This document shows positions 1-11,378 of a DNA stretch of 64,000 nt, piece after piece. The position numbers were made by a program, and so were the translations under genes. Within the stretch, counting starts at the first letter, position 1. Every line of letters begins with the position of its first letter. The notes beneath the pieces were generated by a model that did no database searches, was not told where the DNA came from, and worked only from the letters and a program-made list of their open reading frames with translations. Source of the stretch: Dysidea avara (Eukaryota; Porifera; Demospongiae; Dictyoceratida; Dysideidae); contig NC_089275.1 of NCBI RefSeq assembly GCF_963678975.1, positions 23,683,977-23,747,976 of the forward strand. The letters are read 5' to 3'.

Positions 1-361
1 GACCTGCTTGCATCACTGATGCATAACTTATTTGAAGCCTAAGGATCGTTGGCTGCTTGTTTCTACTAATAGCTTTTAAATTATAATGTCCTGCAATAAG
101 CTCTCTGGGACCTTTCCACAAAACATAGCTGTTGCTTGGTCAGCTAGTAGGCCTTGTGGTAGACTGAGACTGCAAACTCAGATTTTTACACCAGCACGTT
201 GTCTAGTGTACCAAGTCACTAAATCATGTGGAATTCTCTTTAGTGGATAAGTGTATGACAGGTGGAAGCTAATTCATCCTACAGTCTCTTACAACACAGA
301 GATCAGACCCTACAAGAACATACATTTGACAAACTTTGTTTTCCACAATGACGTCTTGAAT

Positions 362-927
362 TAGGGCTGGGACGAATATTGAAATTTACCTTTGAATATT
401 TGCTAATAAAATGTTCAAACATTCAAAGCTTCGGTGTTAGCTTTCAAGTTACAGGTTATCTTGTATTTATGCACATCCTTCTTAGGTTTTATCTGTCTAA
501 ACCTATTTAATAAGTTTGTAAGAATTTGTAAAGTGCATAGCAGCAATACTGAATGACGTAATCAATCAGTTGCAAATGGGCGTGTCTGCTATACTTCAAT
601 CATGCACAGGTAAACACCAAGTAATGGCTAAAAGTACTCCTTCCATGTATTATCTATCACTTTATATAAGGTGTTTTAAGGCTGCAACTATGGTAGTAAG
701 CTGAACTTCGATGGTTTAAAAATGGGCGAGGCACACAAAGATTGATCACGAACAGACGAACATTGATCACACAAGAGGAATAAGCAGCTGCAATGAAGAT
801 AATGATGTTTGTTTGTAATTCTTTGTAGACCATGAGTGCATTACGAAGCTTCGAAGGACACTTTTATAATTCGAACTTTATTTGACCTTCGAACCCACGA
901 ACCATTCAAAGCTTCGTCCCTGCCCTA
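362..927. mobile_element. Non-autonomous hAT-like element (MITE)
   Basis: The ends are inverted: TAGGGCTGGGACGAA at 362-376 matches, with one mismatch, the reverse complement of the bases at 913-927. Flanking 8-mers tcttgaat (354-361) and ctttgaat (928-935) look like an imperfect 8-bp target duplication, the size made by hAT transposases. The interior has many TTCGAA/TTCAAA words and no convincing coding frame, so it would depend on a transposase supplied elsewhere. The family call rests on TIR form and duplication length only. Confidence 0.6.
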
Positions 928-935
928 CTTTGAAT

Positions 936-1970
936 CCATGTTGATTACTTTGATTTGCCAGTTCAGACAGTGGATTTCTTTTCTTGTAGGCTTAAACATT
1001 TATTGTTCTGTGTTTCATTGTCCATAGTTGCACCTTTTTCCTGCTTCTTCACGTGTATTACTTTGTGCTGTACACATCATCAAACAGTCAAACACCATCA
1101 TATCAATAAGGTCTGCTTCAAACCCGAGGAATAGCTAGACATATTGGTACCTTTGTCAATACCTGAGCCTGTACCCATCCATTCTCCAATTGAACTTTGG
1201 ATAGTATTTATACTCTTACATGAATCAAGCTAGAAGAAATCACTGTATCACTTTCTCATGTCTAATCCTGCTTTTAAAAATGCTAAGCTAGCTAATTTCA
1301 TTAAACCAATCAAAAAAGACTTGTGCCAAATGTGAAATATAGTACTCAGCTTTGCCTTGTGCTACTGCTATAGTGGTCTCAACCCCTCATACTATATTTC
1401 ACTCCCTACAGTGCTAATACAATTGCATGTCCTCTAAACATGACTGCTAATAGTGATTGATGACAACTACTTAAGGGAAGTGGTTCACCAAAGTTGACAA
1501 ATTGATGCAATTGACAATTTTATATTTCAGTAATAATTATATATATATGTTCTGACCATATACTAGTAATGTACAAGGAAATCTCCAAGCATTAGTATCA
1601 CCATTATCTGGTGCTGCCCGCCCTTAAAAGTAAGAATCTGGTAAAATTGTGTTTGACAGTGTGTGTATGTCAGATGATTGCCCTGCAAGGCATTGTGTTG
1701 CCAAGGCGACTTGTGTTTGACATATGGCTGAACTTCATTGGCACACATTAATTGGCTAGTGTGGAATTTCTGTGCTAGAACTGATATGGGATCTGTATTT
1801 TACCAGACCCTTACTTTTAGCAAAGAGGCGGGAGGTGCTAAACAAATTTTTTGCCTCATTTATTGTTAAACTGTTGATGTGTGTACATAGTATGTTTTAA
1901 CTTGATACATCAAAAACATAATGGTGAGCTATAGGTGTTAAAATGTAAACTATACAACAATATGTGCACC
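936..1970. other. Non-coding stretch, no gene seen
   Basis: AT-rich sequence with no long open frame, no recognisable repeat structure and no RNA gene that I can support. A short AT run lies near 1540-1550. It could be intergenic or part of a long intron. Confidence 0.4.
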
Positions 1971-4900
1971 GCTGTGAACTCCACGGCTGCTCTGATGTCC
2001 CAAGAACAGGAATAATGTGGGGCTTACTGTTAGTTAAACATGCCTCTCAGCATATAGGAAACCAATGGGTGACTTCCTGTTTGTGTTCCTTCAGTTTCAT
2101 GGTAAGTGGTAGATATATGGCTGACCACAAAGTATTGGTTGTACAGTACTGGAGTCATCAGTATCAAACTGGTCTACCAAAAACACTGTGATTCACCACA
2201 GCTGGAAGGGAACTTGTACTTGACCGCCTGAGGTAGCATCTTGAAATGCGAAAGCTTTCTCAAAGAGCTGCAGAGTTTATCACTGAATCATATCCTGTTC
2301 AGTACGCCAGTGATGCCACTTATGCCAGGCTGTGTTTTAGGCATTGTTAGTATTTCCACTTCCTCAATCAATGTCAACATCTGGAGAGGGTGTGGTCGCT
2401 GGTCTGGGTTAAGTAGAAGATTGTAATCCATTGGGAGTACTTGGTAGGCCCATTAACATTGTAAGTAATTGTGAGTACCAAATGATAGTTTGGTCAGTTT
2501 CTGCCTGTTGATTTTGTCAGTTTTGTAAAATTATAGGGAGCGATGAGAAAACCACAAGCCTAGTGGATTGCTATTGACAACTCAACCATGTCATAGTCCG
2601 GCACCATTTCCTCTTTTAAACACCCAGGATCACATGAGAAGAATCATGTGCCACAAACTTTGCATGGATACATCATAAAAATCCTAAGAGTTTTTTTTAG
2701 AAATTTGAGCTTCATTACCACTGGCTTTCATGATAATGTAATCAGGAGTACAGTCAATCTAAATAAATATAGTGGTCACTCAGAATTCGTACTGGTTGTA
2801 ATTGCATATTCTAATGTTTAAGTGCCAGTCAATTGTGTTACCGTGTATGTGTATCTTTTCCACCCACTCACACTGTGCTGGCTATGCATTGCATACATAC
2901 CCTATTGGTAGGTTGTTCCGTTGGTGATTGCTTGGTTGCATGTGCCCCGGAAAAAGTAAAAAATAATGATGTGACAATAATAAACTACCCCTCCTTTTAT
3001 TTCCAAGTTGGAAATCTCTTCTGTTAGTAATCCTCTCCCATTGTGCCCAGGATGAAGTTCACAGCTAGGACCTACTCTCTGAACAGGCTATTGATATAGA
3101 GGCAGGTGATATCCCTTCACTGTGGTGAGAACCTAGGGATCCCTTGTAAGAATCTCTCAATTGTAGGTATATAGTCTGCTAATAACTGGAACAAGTCTGT
3201 GTGTGGTATTATATGACAAATCCAGATGTAATGGTGTCAAAGGAGGTGACATTTGAGTTAGAATTTCTTTGATGGGGGATGGGGCTGGTGGTCAGTAAGT
3301 CTGCCTTGTCCTTGCCATGCCCCTGCCTCTGTATTCATGTTAAGTTGTTAAGGTTACCCTGCCAATTCCCCCAACTTTTAGCAGGGCTCCTTCAATTGGA
3401 CAATAGATGGTAGGGTGCATGACATGTTACCATAGTACCATTGTGAAACTGATACTAATTGGGCTATTGAAGCATCAGATTTTACCTTGTTCTGTAGACG
3501 TTTGATGAATTCCTGCTAGCTTGAGAGGGTCATACTTTCCCAGCGATTTATCTGCAAGCTGCAGTTTATTGGTCCTTCTCATTTGTGACAGTAACTCATT
3601 TGCATTTCCAAGGAGTATTAATGATCACTGGACTATGTCTAGCATGCCATAAATATTTTTTGTTGTTGCATTAACATCTTCTAGCAGATTTTACTTAATG
3701 AGGTCAGATCACAAGCCTTTAGTTTTGCTGTCCCCTTGTTTTGAGAAGCAAGATTTGAGGTAGTCCTTCATGAATTGGTCAACTACTGGTCGTTTTGCTA
3801 CTGTGGATCTCATGTGCCTTATGCATTGCCGACCTGTTAACTTTGCTCAGGGTATGACAGAAGTGCTTTTCTAGATAATTTGTAATTACTTGTTGCAAGA
3901 TAGACGTGTTGTCTTTCTTAGCATCTAGCATGTTGGGGTCAAAGTTCTGTGGATTTTTTGATCTGTCATCTACATGCAAATACTGCTGCCCATGTTGTTG
4001 GTGTAATTCCAATTAATGCCTATCTGTATCATAGTCTGCATCCTCAGCTTGGTTCCCCTAGCTGTAACAACAGGATTACCGACGTGACTGACCAGTGGGA
4101 CTTCAGAATCAGCGTGTTGTTAGATGTTGAGACTACCAGATTGGTGCATTTGCACAACCTGGTACATATTTGCATAGCCAATTCAGGGTGAGGTCCAGGC
4201 TGGTCACTAGTTGTCATGTGCTATTTACTATTGCCCAACTTGGTGCAGGATGGTTAGTAAATGTGCCCTAAGAGCATCTCTTAATGAGTCATTACCTGAG
4301 ATATTGCCTCTAGGGTCTTCTCCCGTTTATTTTCTACTTACAATACACCGGCCACGTGTCTTGCTGCTAGTATACAAAAATGCTGAAGTGACATCATCGT
4401 ATTAATACAGTAGCTTTGAAATGCTGACATGCAAGGAATGTAGGGGCAATACCATCAGTTAGTTAATCACTGTACCTTGTACCTGGAATATGAAATACAA
4501 TTTACCATACTGGGTATATCCTCTATTGAACTAGTACTGATTTGTATGTGTATTTGAATGTATGTAATACATACCAATCATGATATTGTCAGCATTTTAC
4601 AACTGTGTAATATTTTTGCTATATAGGCTGCACGTGTGATATGGATAATACTGATGTAAAGTCTCTGGCCAGTGCTGCAGTATGTTTTCAGGATCTGTGT
4701 GTTCTTAAGGAACGTGAGAATCTACGAAACATCCTAATACTAGATTATGGAAGGTTTAGTAGGAAACAAGAACATCTAGATGCTGTACTGAGTTGCAATT
4801 GTTTGAACAAATATTTTTATGTAGTAATTATCAATGAAGCTGGTCATTGTTCAGATGTTATTAGTTTTCCACCCACCTTCAAGCAACAGAATTGTTCAAT

Positions 4901-5505
4901 TCTTAAAGTTCCACCTTCATCACTTCGAAATGTTGGTACTATTCAAGATCACGTTGTAACACAAATGCTGATGTTTTTCTAGCAATATCATTGCCGTAGA
5001 GCTTATTATTGTTTGTCTTTAGATAGCAACTTTCCAGATGAATCCAAAATCATGGAACACACTGGCTATGAATATACTTACTGTACAGTGATAAAATCAG
5101 TTAATAACTTTGTTATTTAGACAATTAGTTCCACTTCAGAGAAAGTGATGACCCTGCTAAAATGACCATGTTCCCTCTCCTTAGAAATGATGTGCCACGT
5201 GTGCCATTCACTGAAAATTCTGGAAAGCTACTTTTCTTTTGTTTGGGAGAAAAATACTATGGTATACCTGTTGCATCACTCTGGGAGGAGTTGGAACAGT
5301 TTGGCAACAAGTATTCTTTACATGTTTCAGTAACCACTGCTTTTCCAAGTGTAGATTATGAGGTACAGTGTCTATATACTATATAATAGTTGTGTTAGTA
5401 GACAATCATACTCTGTAGCTAGCTTTTAAAAGAAAAACGAAACGAGCAAGTAAAATGCATGCTCCAAAGCCAACTAGGGAGTTTTGAGGCTTGCAACTAT
5501 ACCAA
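1971..5505 (+). repeat. Segmental duplication, copy 1
   Basis: This stretch aligns by eye, in the same orientation, with 24793-28270: same order of words, with scattered substitutions and small indels. The left edge is near tgtgaactccac (1971 and 24793). The right edge is just past the conserved exon, where the two copies diverge and a minus-strand DIRS-like relic begins (about 5506). It carries the decayed exon at 4627-5362. The non-coding part differs more between copies than the exon does. Confidence 0.8.
4627..5362 (+). pseudogene. Decayed duplicate of the exon at 27411-28144
   Basis: The translation is nearly identical to the intact exon at 27411-28144, including the acceptor context (tatatag before 4627) and the donor (gag followed by gtacag after 5362). 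It is broken by a CAG-to-TAG change at 4980-4982. A 1-nt loss plus a 3-nt gain near 5115-5130 then moves the rest into another frame, visible again from about 5162. No downstream partner exon is seen before the DIRS-like relic. The product family is not recognised. It is most likely a non-functional partial gene copy left by the segmental duplication. Confidence 0.75.
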
Positions 5506-5509
5506 AATG

Positions 5510-6660
5510 ATTCAAGGTGTTCACTGCAGAAGCTATAGCAAATAGTTCCTTCCAGACTATGCCTCTGTCTACTTCGTCACTTGATCAGTGTGACTGAATC
5601 CAATGTCCAGACCAATAGGCCCCCCAGCCAAGGCTACCTGATGCATCTGTAAACAGAGACATAGATGGAGAGGTGGACCAAGTGCTTTCCAGGATATATG
5701 ATGTGCCATTCCAAGTGGGGAGGAAGGCTAGGCACCAGTCATGCATCTGTGCATAAGCGTAGGTGGTGGTGCATGTGTGACACTTTGCAGCTAAGGTATA
5801 TGAGTCAGCGTAGAAATATTCTGCCTGCTGGGACTACGTACCTTGTAAGCAAAGGATACTTTTCCAACTAAGGACAGCAGTTGATGTTTTGTACATTTAT
5901 CCTTCTTCATGAGTGATTGTATTGATAAGATAAGGTCAGCTTTTCGCTCTGGTGAGATACTGGCTGTCATGTTCTCAGTGTCAATAACAATCCCCAGGAA
6001 CGTGAGTCGGGTTGATGGACCTTCAATCTTAGAAGTCTTGACGGGAGCATTAATATTGTTATATAGGGAGAGCATTGCTTGCAGGTTGTCTGAGCATTCC
6101 TCTGTACCGGGAGAGCCAGCGGTGAAGAAATCATCTAGATAATGGAGTACATGGCGTACACCATGGTTGTGCTGGAGGGACCAGTGGATGGCATCAGCTA
6201 ACTGATTAAATAGAAAAGGTGCAGATCAAAGGCCAAAAGGCTGGCAGATGTCAATATAGAATTGGTCTTGTCATTGGATACCTAGAAGGTTCCAGTCTTC
6301 TGGTCTTACTGGAACAAGACGTAATGCAATCCTAAGGTCTATTTTTGCCATTATAGTACCCTTACCAAGGGCAGATACGATTGCAAATGCATCATCAACT
6401 GAGCAGTAAGAAAGTGCATAATCCTCTGGATTTATGGAGTCATTGATGCTGGATCCATATGGGGCAGACAAATAGTAAATTGCACGCCAGCCACCATCAT
6501 GCTTAGGGACCAAGCCCAGTCCTGAGCAGCGGAAGTTCGGAAGTGGTGGAGTCTGGAATGGACCCAGCATGCGACCCATGTTGCGTTCTTCAGTGATGTT
6601 GGCATCCAGTATGCTAGGGTTTTGGAGTGAAGAGGGAAGGTTGCTGCTGGAATGTGTAAA
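5510..6660 (-). pseudogene. DIRS-like reverse transcriptase / RNase H remnant
   Basis: Minus-strand frames encode the LGLVPKHDGGWRAIYYLS fingers motif, an IMAKIDLR palm motif A (about 6360-6340), a YLDDFF box (about 6140), LTFLGIVIDTE, LLSLVGKVSFAYKV, and then an RNase H start (DASGSLGWGAYWSG, about 5645-5605). The frame is interrupted by an in-frame stop near 6270 and another in the RNase H part. The final catalytic positions of RNase H are not traceable. It would copy element RNA to DNA in an active relative; here it is dead. Confidence 0.75.
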
Positions 6661-6700
6661 TTGTGGTCCAGTGTAGCCAATGTCACAACCATGCTCTAGG

Positions 6701-7636
6701 TAGGCATTCCAGCCCGATTTTTAAATTTTGGAAAATGGACTTTTTATATGCTCAATAGATAGAGTATTGAATGCCGATCTCAGAAATATATAGTTTGTTG
6801 GGTTGGTATTAACTACTTTGGCATACACAGTGCTTAAAAACTGAAAAAAGGTATTTTTTTCTCCAGGGCTCCCCATACATTTTAAAGGGGAAAATGGCAC
6901 AATTGAATCAGGAAGCCATCTAGCAATCTGGACTGCCTTGAAACTGCAGTTGCTTCTAGCTGCAGGTTTGTACACGTAATGGGAGTAACTTCAGATCGTA
7001 TCGGATCTCAACCATCTTTGTATGCTTTGTGGTGAGCAAATATGTTTCACCTATTGCACACTTCTCAATACAATGGTGCATACCCACAGGCAAGAGGCTA
7101 TCTCAAGTAAGCAAAAACATCAAGTTAACAACTTATAAAGGTAAACAACTAAAGTAAAGGTGTCACAATGATGCAACAATACCTAAGGTGGAGTTGTGAT
7201 TTCAATTATGGCATCGTTGTGCCGACTTTGAAGTGGTTTGTATTTTTGAGTTAATGACACAGCCATCAGAAAATTACTCTGGAGCTGAAAATCACTAACC
7301 CGAGCGAAGTAACTATGCACTTTAAAGTAAGCACCAGTGACTACCTTCCATCCGACAGTACGTTTTTAAAAGTTTTAAAGTATTCTACATACATTACCAG
7401 GCTTGAAAAGATTATAAAACAACACAAAACTTACTTATATGTAACGCGCACAACAAAACTAAGATTTTCATGATGATCAGCGTGTGGACAAACCCCATAG
7501 CGATTTTCATCCTCATTGGAGCTCGCACTACGGAGCAATCCCAAATTAAACACGAGTTGTTATTTTGTGCCAGGGTTCTATTGGGGAATATACGGAGAAT
7601 TTTTTTATTTAAAAATCTCGGATACTGGAATGCCTA
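6701..7636. mobile_element. TIR element inserted in the DIRS-like relic
   Basis: TAGGCATTCCAG at 6701-6712 is the exact reverse complement of 7625-7636, and similarity continues inward (gatttttaaat). The element is flanked by the direct repeat ctctagg (6694-6700 and 7637-7643). It splits the minus-strand retroelement between gag/linker and RT. The interior has no recognisable transposase, so it is non-autonomous. The superfamily is uncertain; the boundary could shift by one base, which would change the apparent duplication from 7 to 5 bp. Confidence 0.65.
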
Positions 7637-7686
7637 CTCTAGGTTGTGAATTAAAGTGCGCACAAATGTTTGATCAGGGTGAAGCA

Positions 7687-8578
7687 CTAGTTCATTTTGT
7701 AGAACATGCAGGTTGATTGGTGTGCAGGGCTTTGAGTTAAGATGACGTGCACTGATAAGATACTGCAATTGCCATGGCAGGTGCTTTGCATGCAAGTGCA
7801 ATAACTTTGGAGTGTTAGTGCATACGTTAAGTGGTGGGTGTGGTGCTTCAGTGTGGAAGGCAGTGGTGCAAGAGTGCTCTGAGGGGTATGCTCCAAAGTT
7901 GTGGTGTCAGGAGTGTGTGAGTGTTCTAGCCCTTTAGTGCACGAGGTGTGTTCTAAAAGGTTAGTATTAGCAGTGGTTAGTAAGTTGTCTAAACCTTTAC
8001 TGCACAATTTGTGTTGTAGAAGTTTAGTGTGTGGGTGTGCTAAAGCTTCAGTGCACAAGGGGTGTTCTGAAGCTTCATTTCCAAAGGCATGGGTGTACTC
8101 TAAAGGGAGTAAAGGTTGAACGCCTGGCTTCCTGAATGTAAGCAATGGTCTATAAGGGGCTTGGTCACACTCAAAAATGAGCGGTCGCCGTGACCTGAGG
8201 TTGGCCTCACTGGTTTTTGGGTGGCTGGTCTCCTGTCAGGACAGGAGATGCGAGGATGGGGACCTTACATGTAAAGCAGATGTGTTGAAAAGTGCATGCA
8301 TTTCTGGTGCACTGCCCGTTGTTAAATTCACCGCATATTGGAGCTCCGGATGTTCTGCGATTTGGTGGTCTAGAGCGTTGCGAGCTGTCACGAAAGGGCG
8401 AGTGAGGGTGGTTGTCTGGGTAGTGGTTTTTAGCCCCACAGTAAGGGCATGGCCACCGTTGTGAAGTGTTGGGGTTGGACATGTTTTCATACCACAATTC
8501 TTGATGGCGCTGATCCCAACGAAGGTAGGGGTTAGAAGCAGCCATTGTACGAAACTGCCCGTCTCTGTGCTTGATCAT
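7687..8578 (-). pseudogene. DIRS-like gag remnant with cysteine motif and repeat-rich linker
   Basis: Minus-strand 8578-8207 (123 residues) has a proline/asparagine-rich N-terminus, a CPYCGAKNH segment and then CGEFNNGQCTRNACTFQHIC, the cysteine/histidine motif typical of gag-like proteins of DIRS/YR retroelements. After a frame change, 8145-7687 holds degenerate internal repeats of about 20 residues built on CT/SK-x-LxH units, also visible as DNA repeats of a gtgcac..gtgttctaaa type. The linker would lie between gag and RT. Function beyond nucleic-acid binding by the cysteine motif cannot be inferred. Confidence 0.6.
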
Positions 8579-8889
8579 TATTAATCAACCAAGATTGTAT
8601 TAATATGCGTGGCATTCAACCTATCGTGAAGTTACAGGTATCTACCTAGCATAAGCACTTCAATAAGTTTGCGGTGTCTAAATATGCCACTCAAGGAAAG
8701 TGGTGATAGGAAAATTTTTGGTTTCATTGCATGGAGAAGGAAGAAGACTAACCTGATTGAAGATAAAAGCCAGAAAGACCCCCAAAAATAACATGTGCTG
8801 CTTTAAATGGCAGCGGCTCCTTTAAAAATCATCCAAGAAACATCTTTGAAAATCTCCTTTATGGAATCGTATTAGTCCATCTGACATCA

Positions 8890-9436
8890 AATGCAGCATC
8901 AAAACAGGAAAACACTTACAGACGGCTGTGCATGGGTATAGAATTTACAATAAAATCACTGAAACTCGAATTTTCGTCTGACACACCTGTTACACAGCAT
9001 TATGAATCTCAAGAACTGTTCGAAAAGCACCCCTGAAATCCACACATAACACATCAAAAGAAAGAAATGAGTGTGCCCCAGTTATATCAAATATTGTATG
9101 AAAAGTAAAGTATCCATTATGCTTTGTTGTCAGCTATGTTCAACCTACTACACAGCAGTATGAATCAAGAACTGTTCGAAAAGCACCTCTGCAATCAAAG
9201 TAGCCACTATGAAAAATACGGATGATTTTCCGTTAAGAAGGGAAGCCATCACAAGCTAGCTACCACCAAATCAACACTCTTCGCTGTCAACAAAGATGAA
9301 TGGGACACAAAGAAGGACACTGGTAAGTCCATGAAGAATGCATTGTGCCAAAACGACATCGAACAGTGCAAGCATGTAGCCTTAGCCGTTATAGAGTTAC
9401 GCTTGTCTGAAGGCATCAGTCAGTTACTCAGTCGGT
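8890..9436 (+). repeat. REP-1 dispersed repeat, left part
   Basis: Shares ordered words with 30725-31605, 38880-39550 and 46720-47350, for example ttacacagcattatgaat, cacctctgcaatcaa, atgggacacaaag, gtaagtccatgaag, and the tagccttagccgttat segment just before the insertion. It contains an internal imperfect duplication of about 180 bp. It is cut at 9436 by a hAT-like element and resumes at 16641. Confidence 0.65.
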
Positions 9437-9988
9437 CAGGGGCGTAGCCAAGGGTGGGCATGGGCAGGCATTTGCCCAACTATCACAGTTTCTTGCCCAA
9501 CCATCACAAACTTTTCCCAACCATCACAAGTAGCTTAAGATTCATGTGAGGATTCACAGTAGCACACACAACAACCACTGTAAATCATAAACGTGTACCT
9601 CATTTGTTGAACCATGACTTCGAAGAAGGGATCGAGATAGATGGTGTATCACGTGATCCATCACGCAGAAAATCCCTTGGGAAGTCCCTATAATTACACT
9701 TCTTGTAGACGCACGTGCCATGCTCGAGCTCCTTGGCATGGTTTAAATTCGAAATTTAAAATGGAGTCGAAGTGTGGTACACTATAGTCGTGGTACTGTA
9801 TCTCTAAGTCACAGTGAGTGATAATCGTTGGTAGGATTCGGTGTGGATGGTGCTGGCAGCAAAAGATTTTGTTTCAGATAAGGAAAGCACCATATAGCCT
9901 AACTTACTGCTGATGAAAGAAAATGGGAAAACGTACTCTTCTAGATAACAATAATGGAATATGGAGCTGGAAATGGAGAAAAGGTCAA

Positions 9989-10152
9989 TGTCATGAAGAG
10001 AACACTGACTAATTTATTGTTAGTTATGATGTCATTATTATAATACGTAATTGTATGGTTGCTATATGTACCACTAGTTTTATATGAAAATTACTTGAGA
10101 GTAAAATAATGTTAGTAGTTGGTTGCTCGTTGTTAGTCTCTTTTTCGTGACA
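9989..10152 (+). repeat. BEL/Pao 5' LTR
   Basis: 164 bp, TG...CA, short for the superfamily. The only differences from the 3' LTR lie within the last 20 bases. The gag ATG follows at 10185, 32 bp downstream. Confidence 0.95.
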
Positions 10153-10184
10153 AAGATTTTGTGCAGTGAGCAGGACCGCCAGAG

Positions 10185-11378
10185 ATGTCTGGCCCAATAC
10201 GCAAGCTGATTGGTCCGTCGAAGGCACGGCTTTTAAGATACACTCAGGATGCTGAAAAGCTTCTTTCGGCACCTATTAATGACAAAGAAGTTGAAGAAGA
10301 AGAGATAAATGTAGAGGAATTAATCGACCGTTTTTCCACTAATATTTCTATTTTGGAAAAATGCAACCACGATTGGGTCTCGCTGTTGAGGGAAATGCAT
10401 GGAGAAGCCAAGGATGCAGAAGAAAAGGAACAGACACGAGTTGCTGAAGGTACTGAAGGATATGTTGAGGTGTTAATAAATGCTAGTGAGGTTGTAAGTC
10501 GGCTTAAGAGTAGGCTTAAACGTATTGAAAGAAAAATTGAACAGCAGAATCAATTTTTAGAGACCCAGAAAAATCTCTCAAGTCAAGCAAAGGTTAGCAA
10601 CATAGGTCAAGACACTAACATTAAGGTCAATCTGCCAAAATTGCAGCTTCCTTGTTTTGACGGAAATGTACAGCAATGGCCTGAATTTTGGGACATGTTT
10701 AAGACATCGGTAGATGAGCAGAACTTTCCCAAAGTATCAAAGTTCAATTACCTAAAAAGTGTTTTGAAGGGTACAGCAGCAACAGCTATTTCCGGTTTGT
10801 CGATTGACAACAAAAATTATGACACTGCAATTGCTTTATTGAAGGAAAGATTTGGTAGAAAAGAAGTGATAGTTGAATCGCTATATGCGAAATTACAAAG
10901 TTTACCAAGGTCATGTAATAAGTTTACAGAGATACAAAAAACTTATGATTGTGTGGAAAAGACACTACGGCAGTTGGAGGCTCAAGGTGAGAGCATAAAT
11001 AATCAGAGAATGCTAATACAATTAGTGCTTTATAAATTTCCAACTGAAGTTGTTATGAAATTAGAAGAAACAAAGAAACCTACTGATGTTTGGGATATGA
11101 AAATGTTGCGATCAGCAATTTTTCAATTTGTTAGAATCCAGGAGAATGTTCACTGGTATGCCATTAATTCTAAAAGTTGTTGGGACAAACCAGTCCATCA
11201 GGTCACAAATGTAAAGGGTTACCATCCAACCAATAATATCCCTGCAGAGGTATTCAGTAGTATCAGTGATAGTAAGAGTGTTCGAATAGTAATGCATCCC
11301 TGCATTTTCTGTAAGGGTGACCACTATAATGATCAGTGTGTTGGTATAAGAATTTATCAGAAAGAAAGCAGAAGTTGA
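10185..11378 (+). CDS. BEL/Pao gag-like polyprotein part
   Basis: 397 codons from the ATG at 10185. The N-terminal half is charged and coiled-coil-like (about residues 70-135). Residues about 145-320 match the gag-associated domain of BEL elements (DUF1759 type: LPKLQLPCFDGN, W..FWDMF, LKSVLKGTA). A zinc knuckle CIFCKGDHYNDQC lies near residue 372. The frame ends soon after, and the remaining knuckles and protease continue in the -1 frame from about 11336. Because the knuckle cluster itself is split, this reads as a mutation rather than a designed gag/pol border, though programmed shifting is not excluded. It would form particles and package element RNA. Confidence 0.85.
   Translation: MSGPIRKLIGPSKARLLRYTQDAEKLLSAPINDKEVEEEEINVEELIDRFSTNISILEKCNHDWVSLLREMHGEAKDAEEKEQTRVAEGTEGYVEVLINASEVVSRLKSRLKRIERKIEQQNQFLETQKNLSSQAKVSNIGQDTNIKVNLPKLQLPCFDGNVQQWPEFWDMFKTSVDEQNFPKVSKFNYLKSVLKGTAATAISGLSIDNKNYDTAIALLKERFGRKEVIVESLYAKLQSLPRSCNKFTEIQKTYDCVEKTLRQLEAQGESINNQRMLIQLVLYKFPTEVVMKLEETKKPTDVWDMKMLRSAIFQFVRIQENVHWYAINSKSCWDKPVHQVTNVKGYHPTNNIPAEVFSSISDSKSVRIVMHPCIFCKGDHYNDQCVGIRIYQKESRS

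Larger units (their letters stand above)
5506..8590 (-). mobile_element. Degenerate DIRS-like retroelement (minus strand), interrupted
   Basis: Read on the minus strand, the order is a CCHC/C3H-type gag cysteine motif (8578-8207), a low-complexity linker (8145-7687), reverse transcriptase (about 6600-5800) and RNase H (about 5660-5510). The RT type (FGL-SAP palm, YLDD box, LLSLVGK motif after the palm) is the one seen in DIRS-type elements. No tyrosine recombinase or terminal repeats are visible; the element stops abruptly at the segmental-duplication edge. A 936-bp TIR element is inserted at 6701-7636. Frameshifts and stops make it inactive. Confidence 0.7.

Noticed and set aside
1964..2191. 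Conserved short frame shared with 24785-25048
   Set aside because: Conservation is explained by the segmental duplication; the two frames end differently and no family similarity or splice context supports coding.
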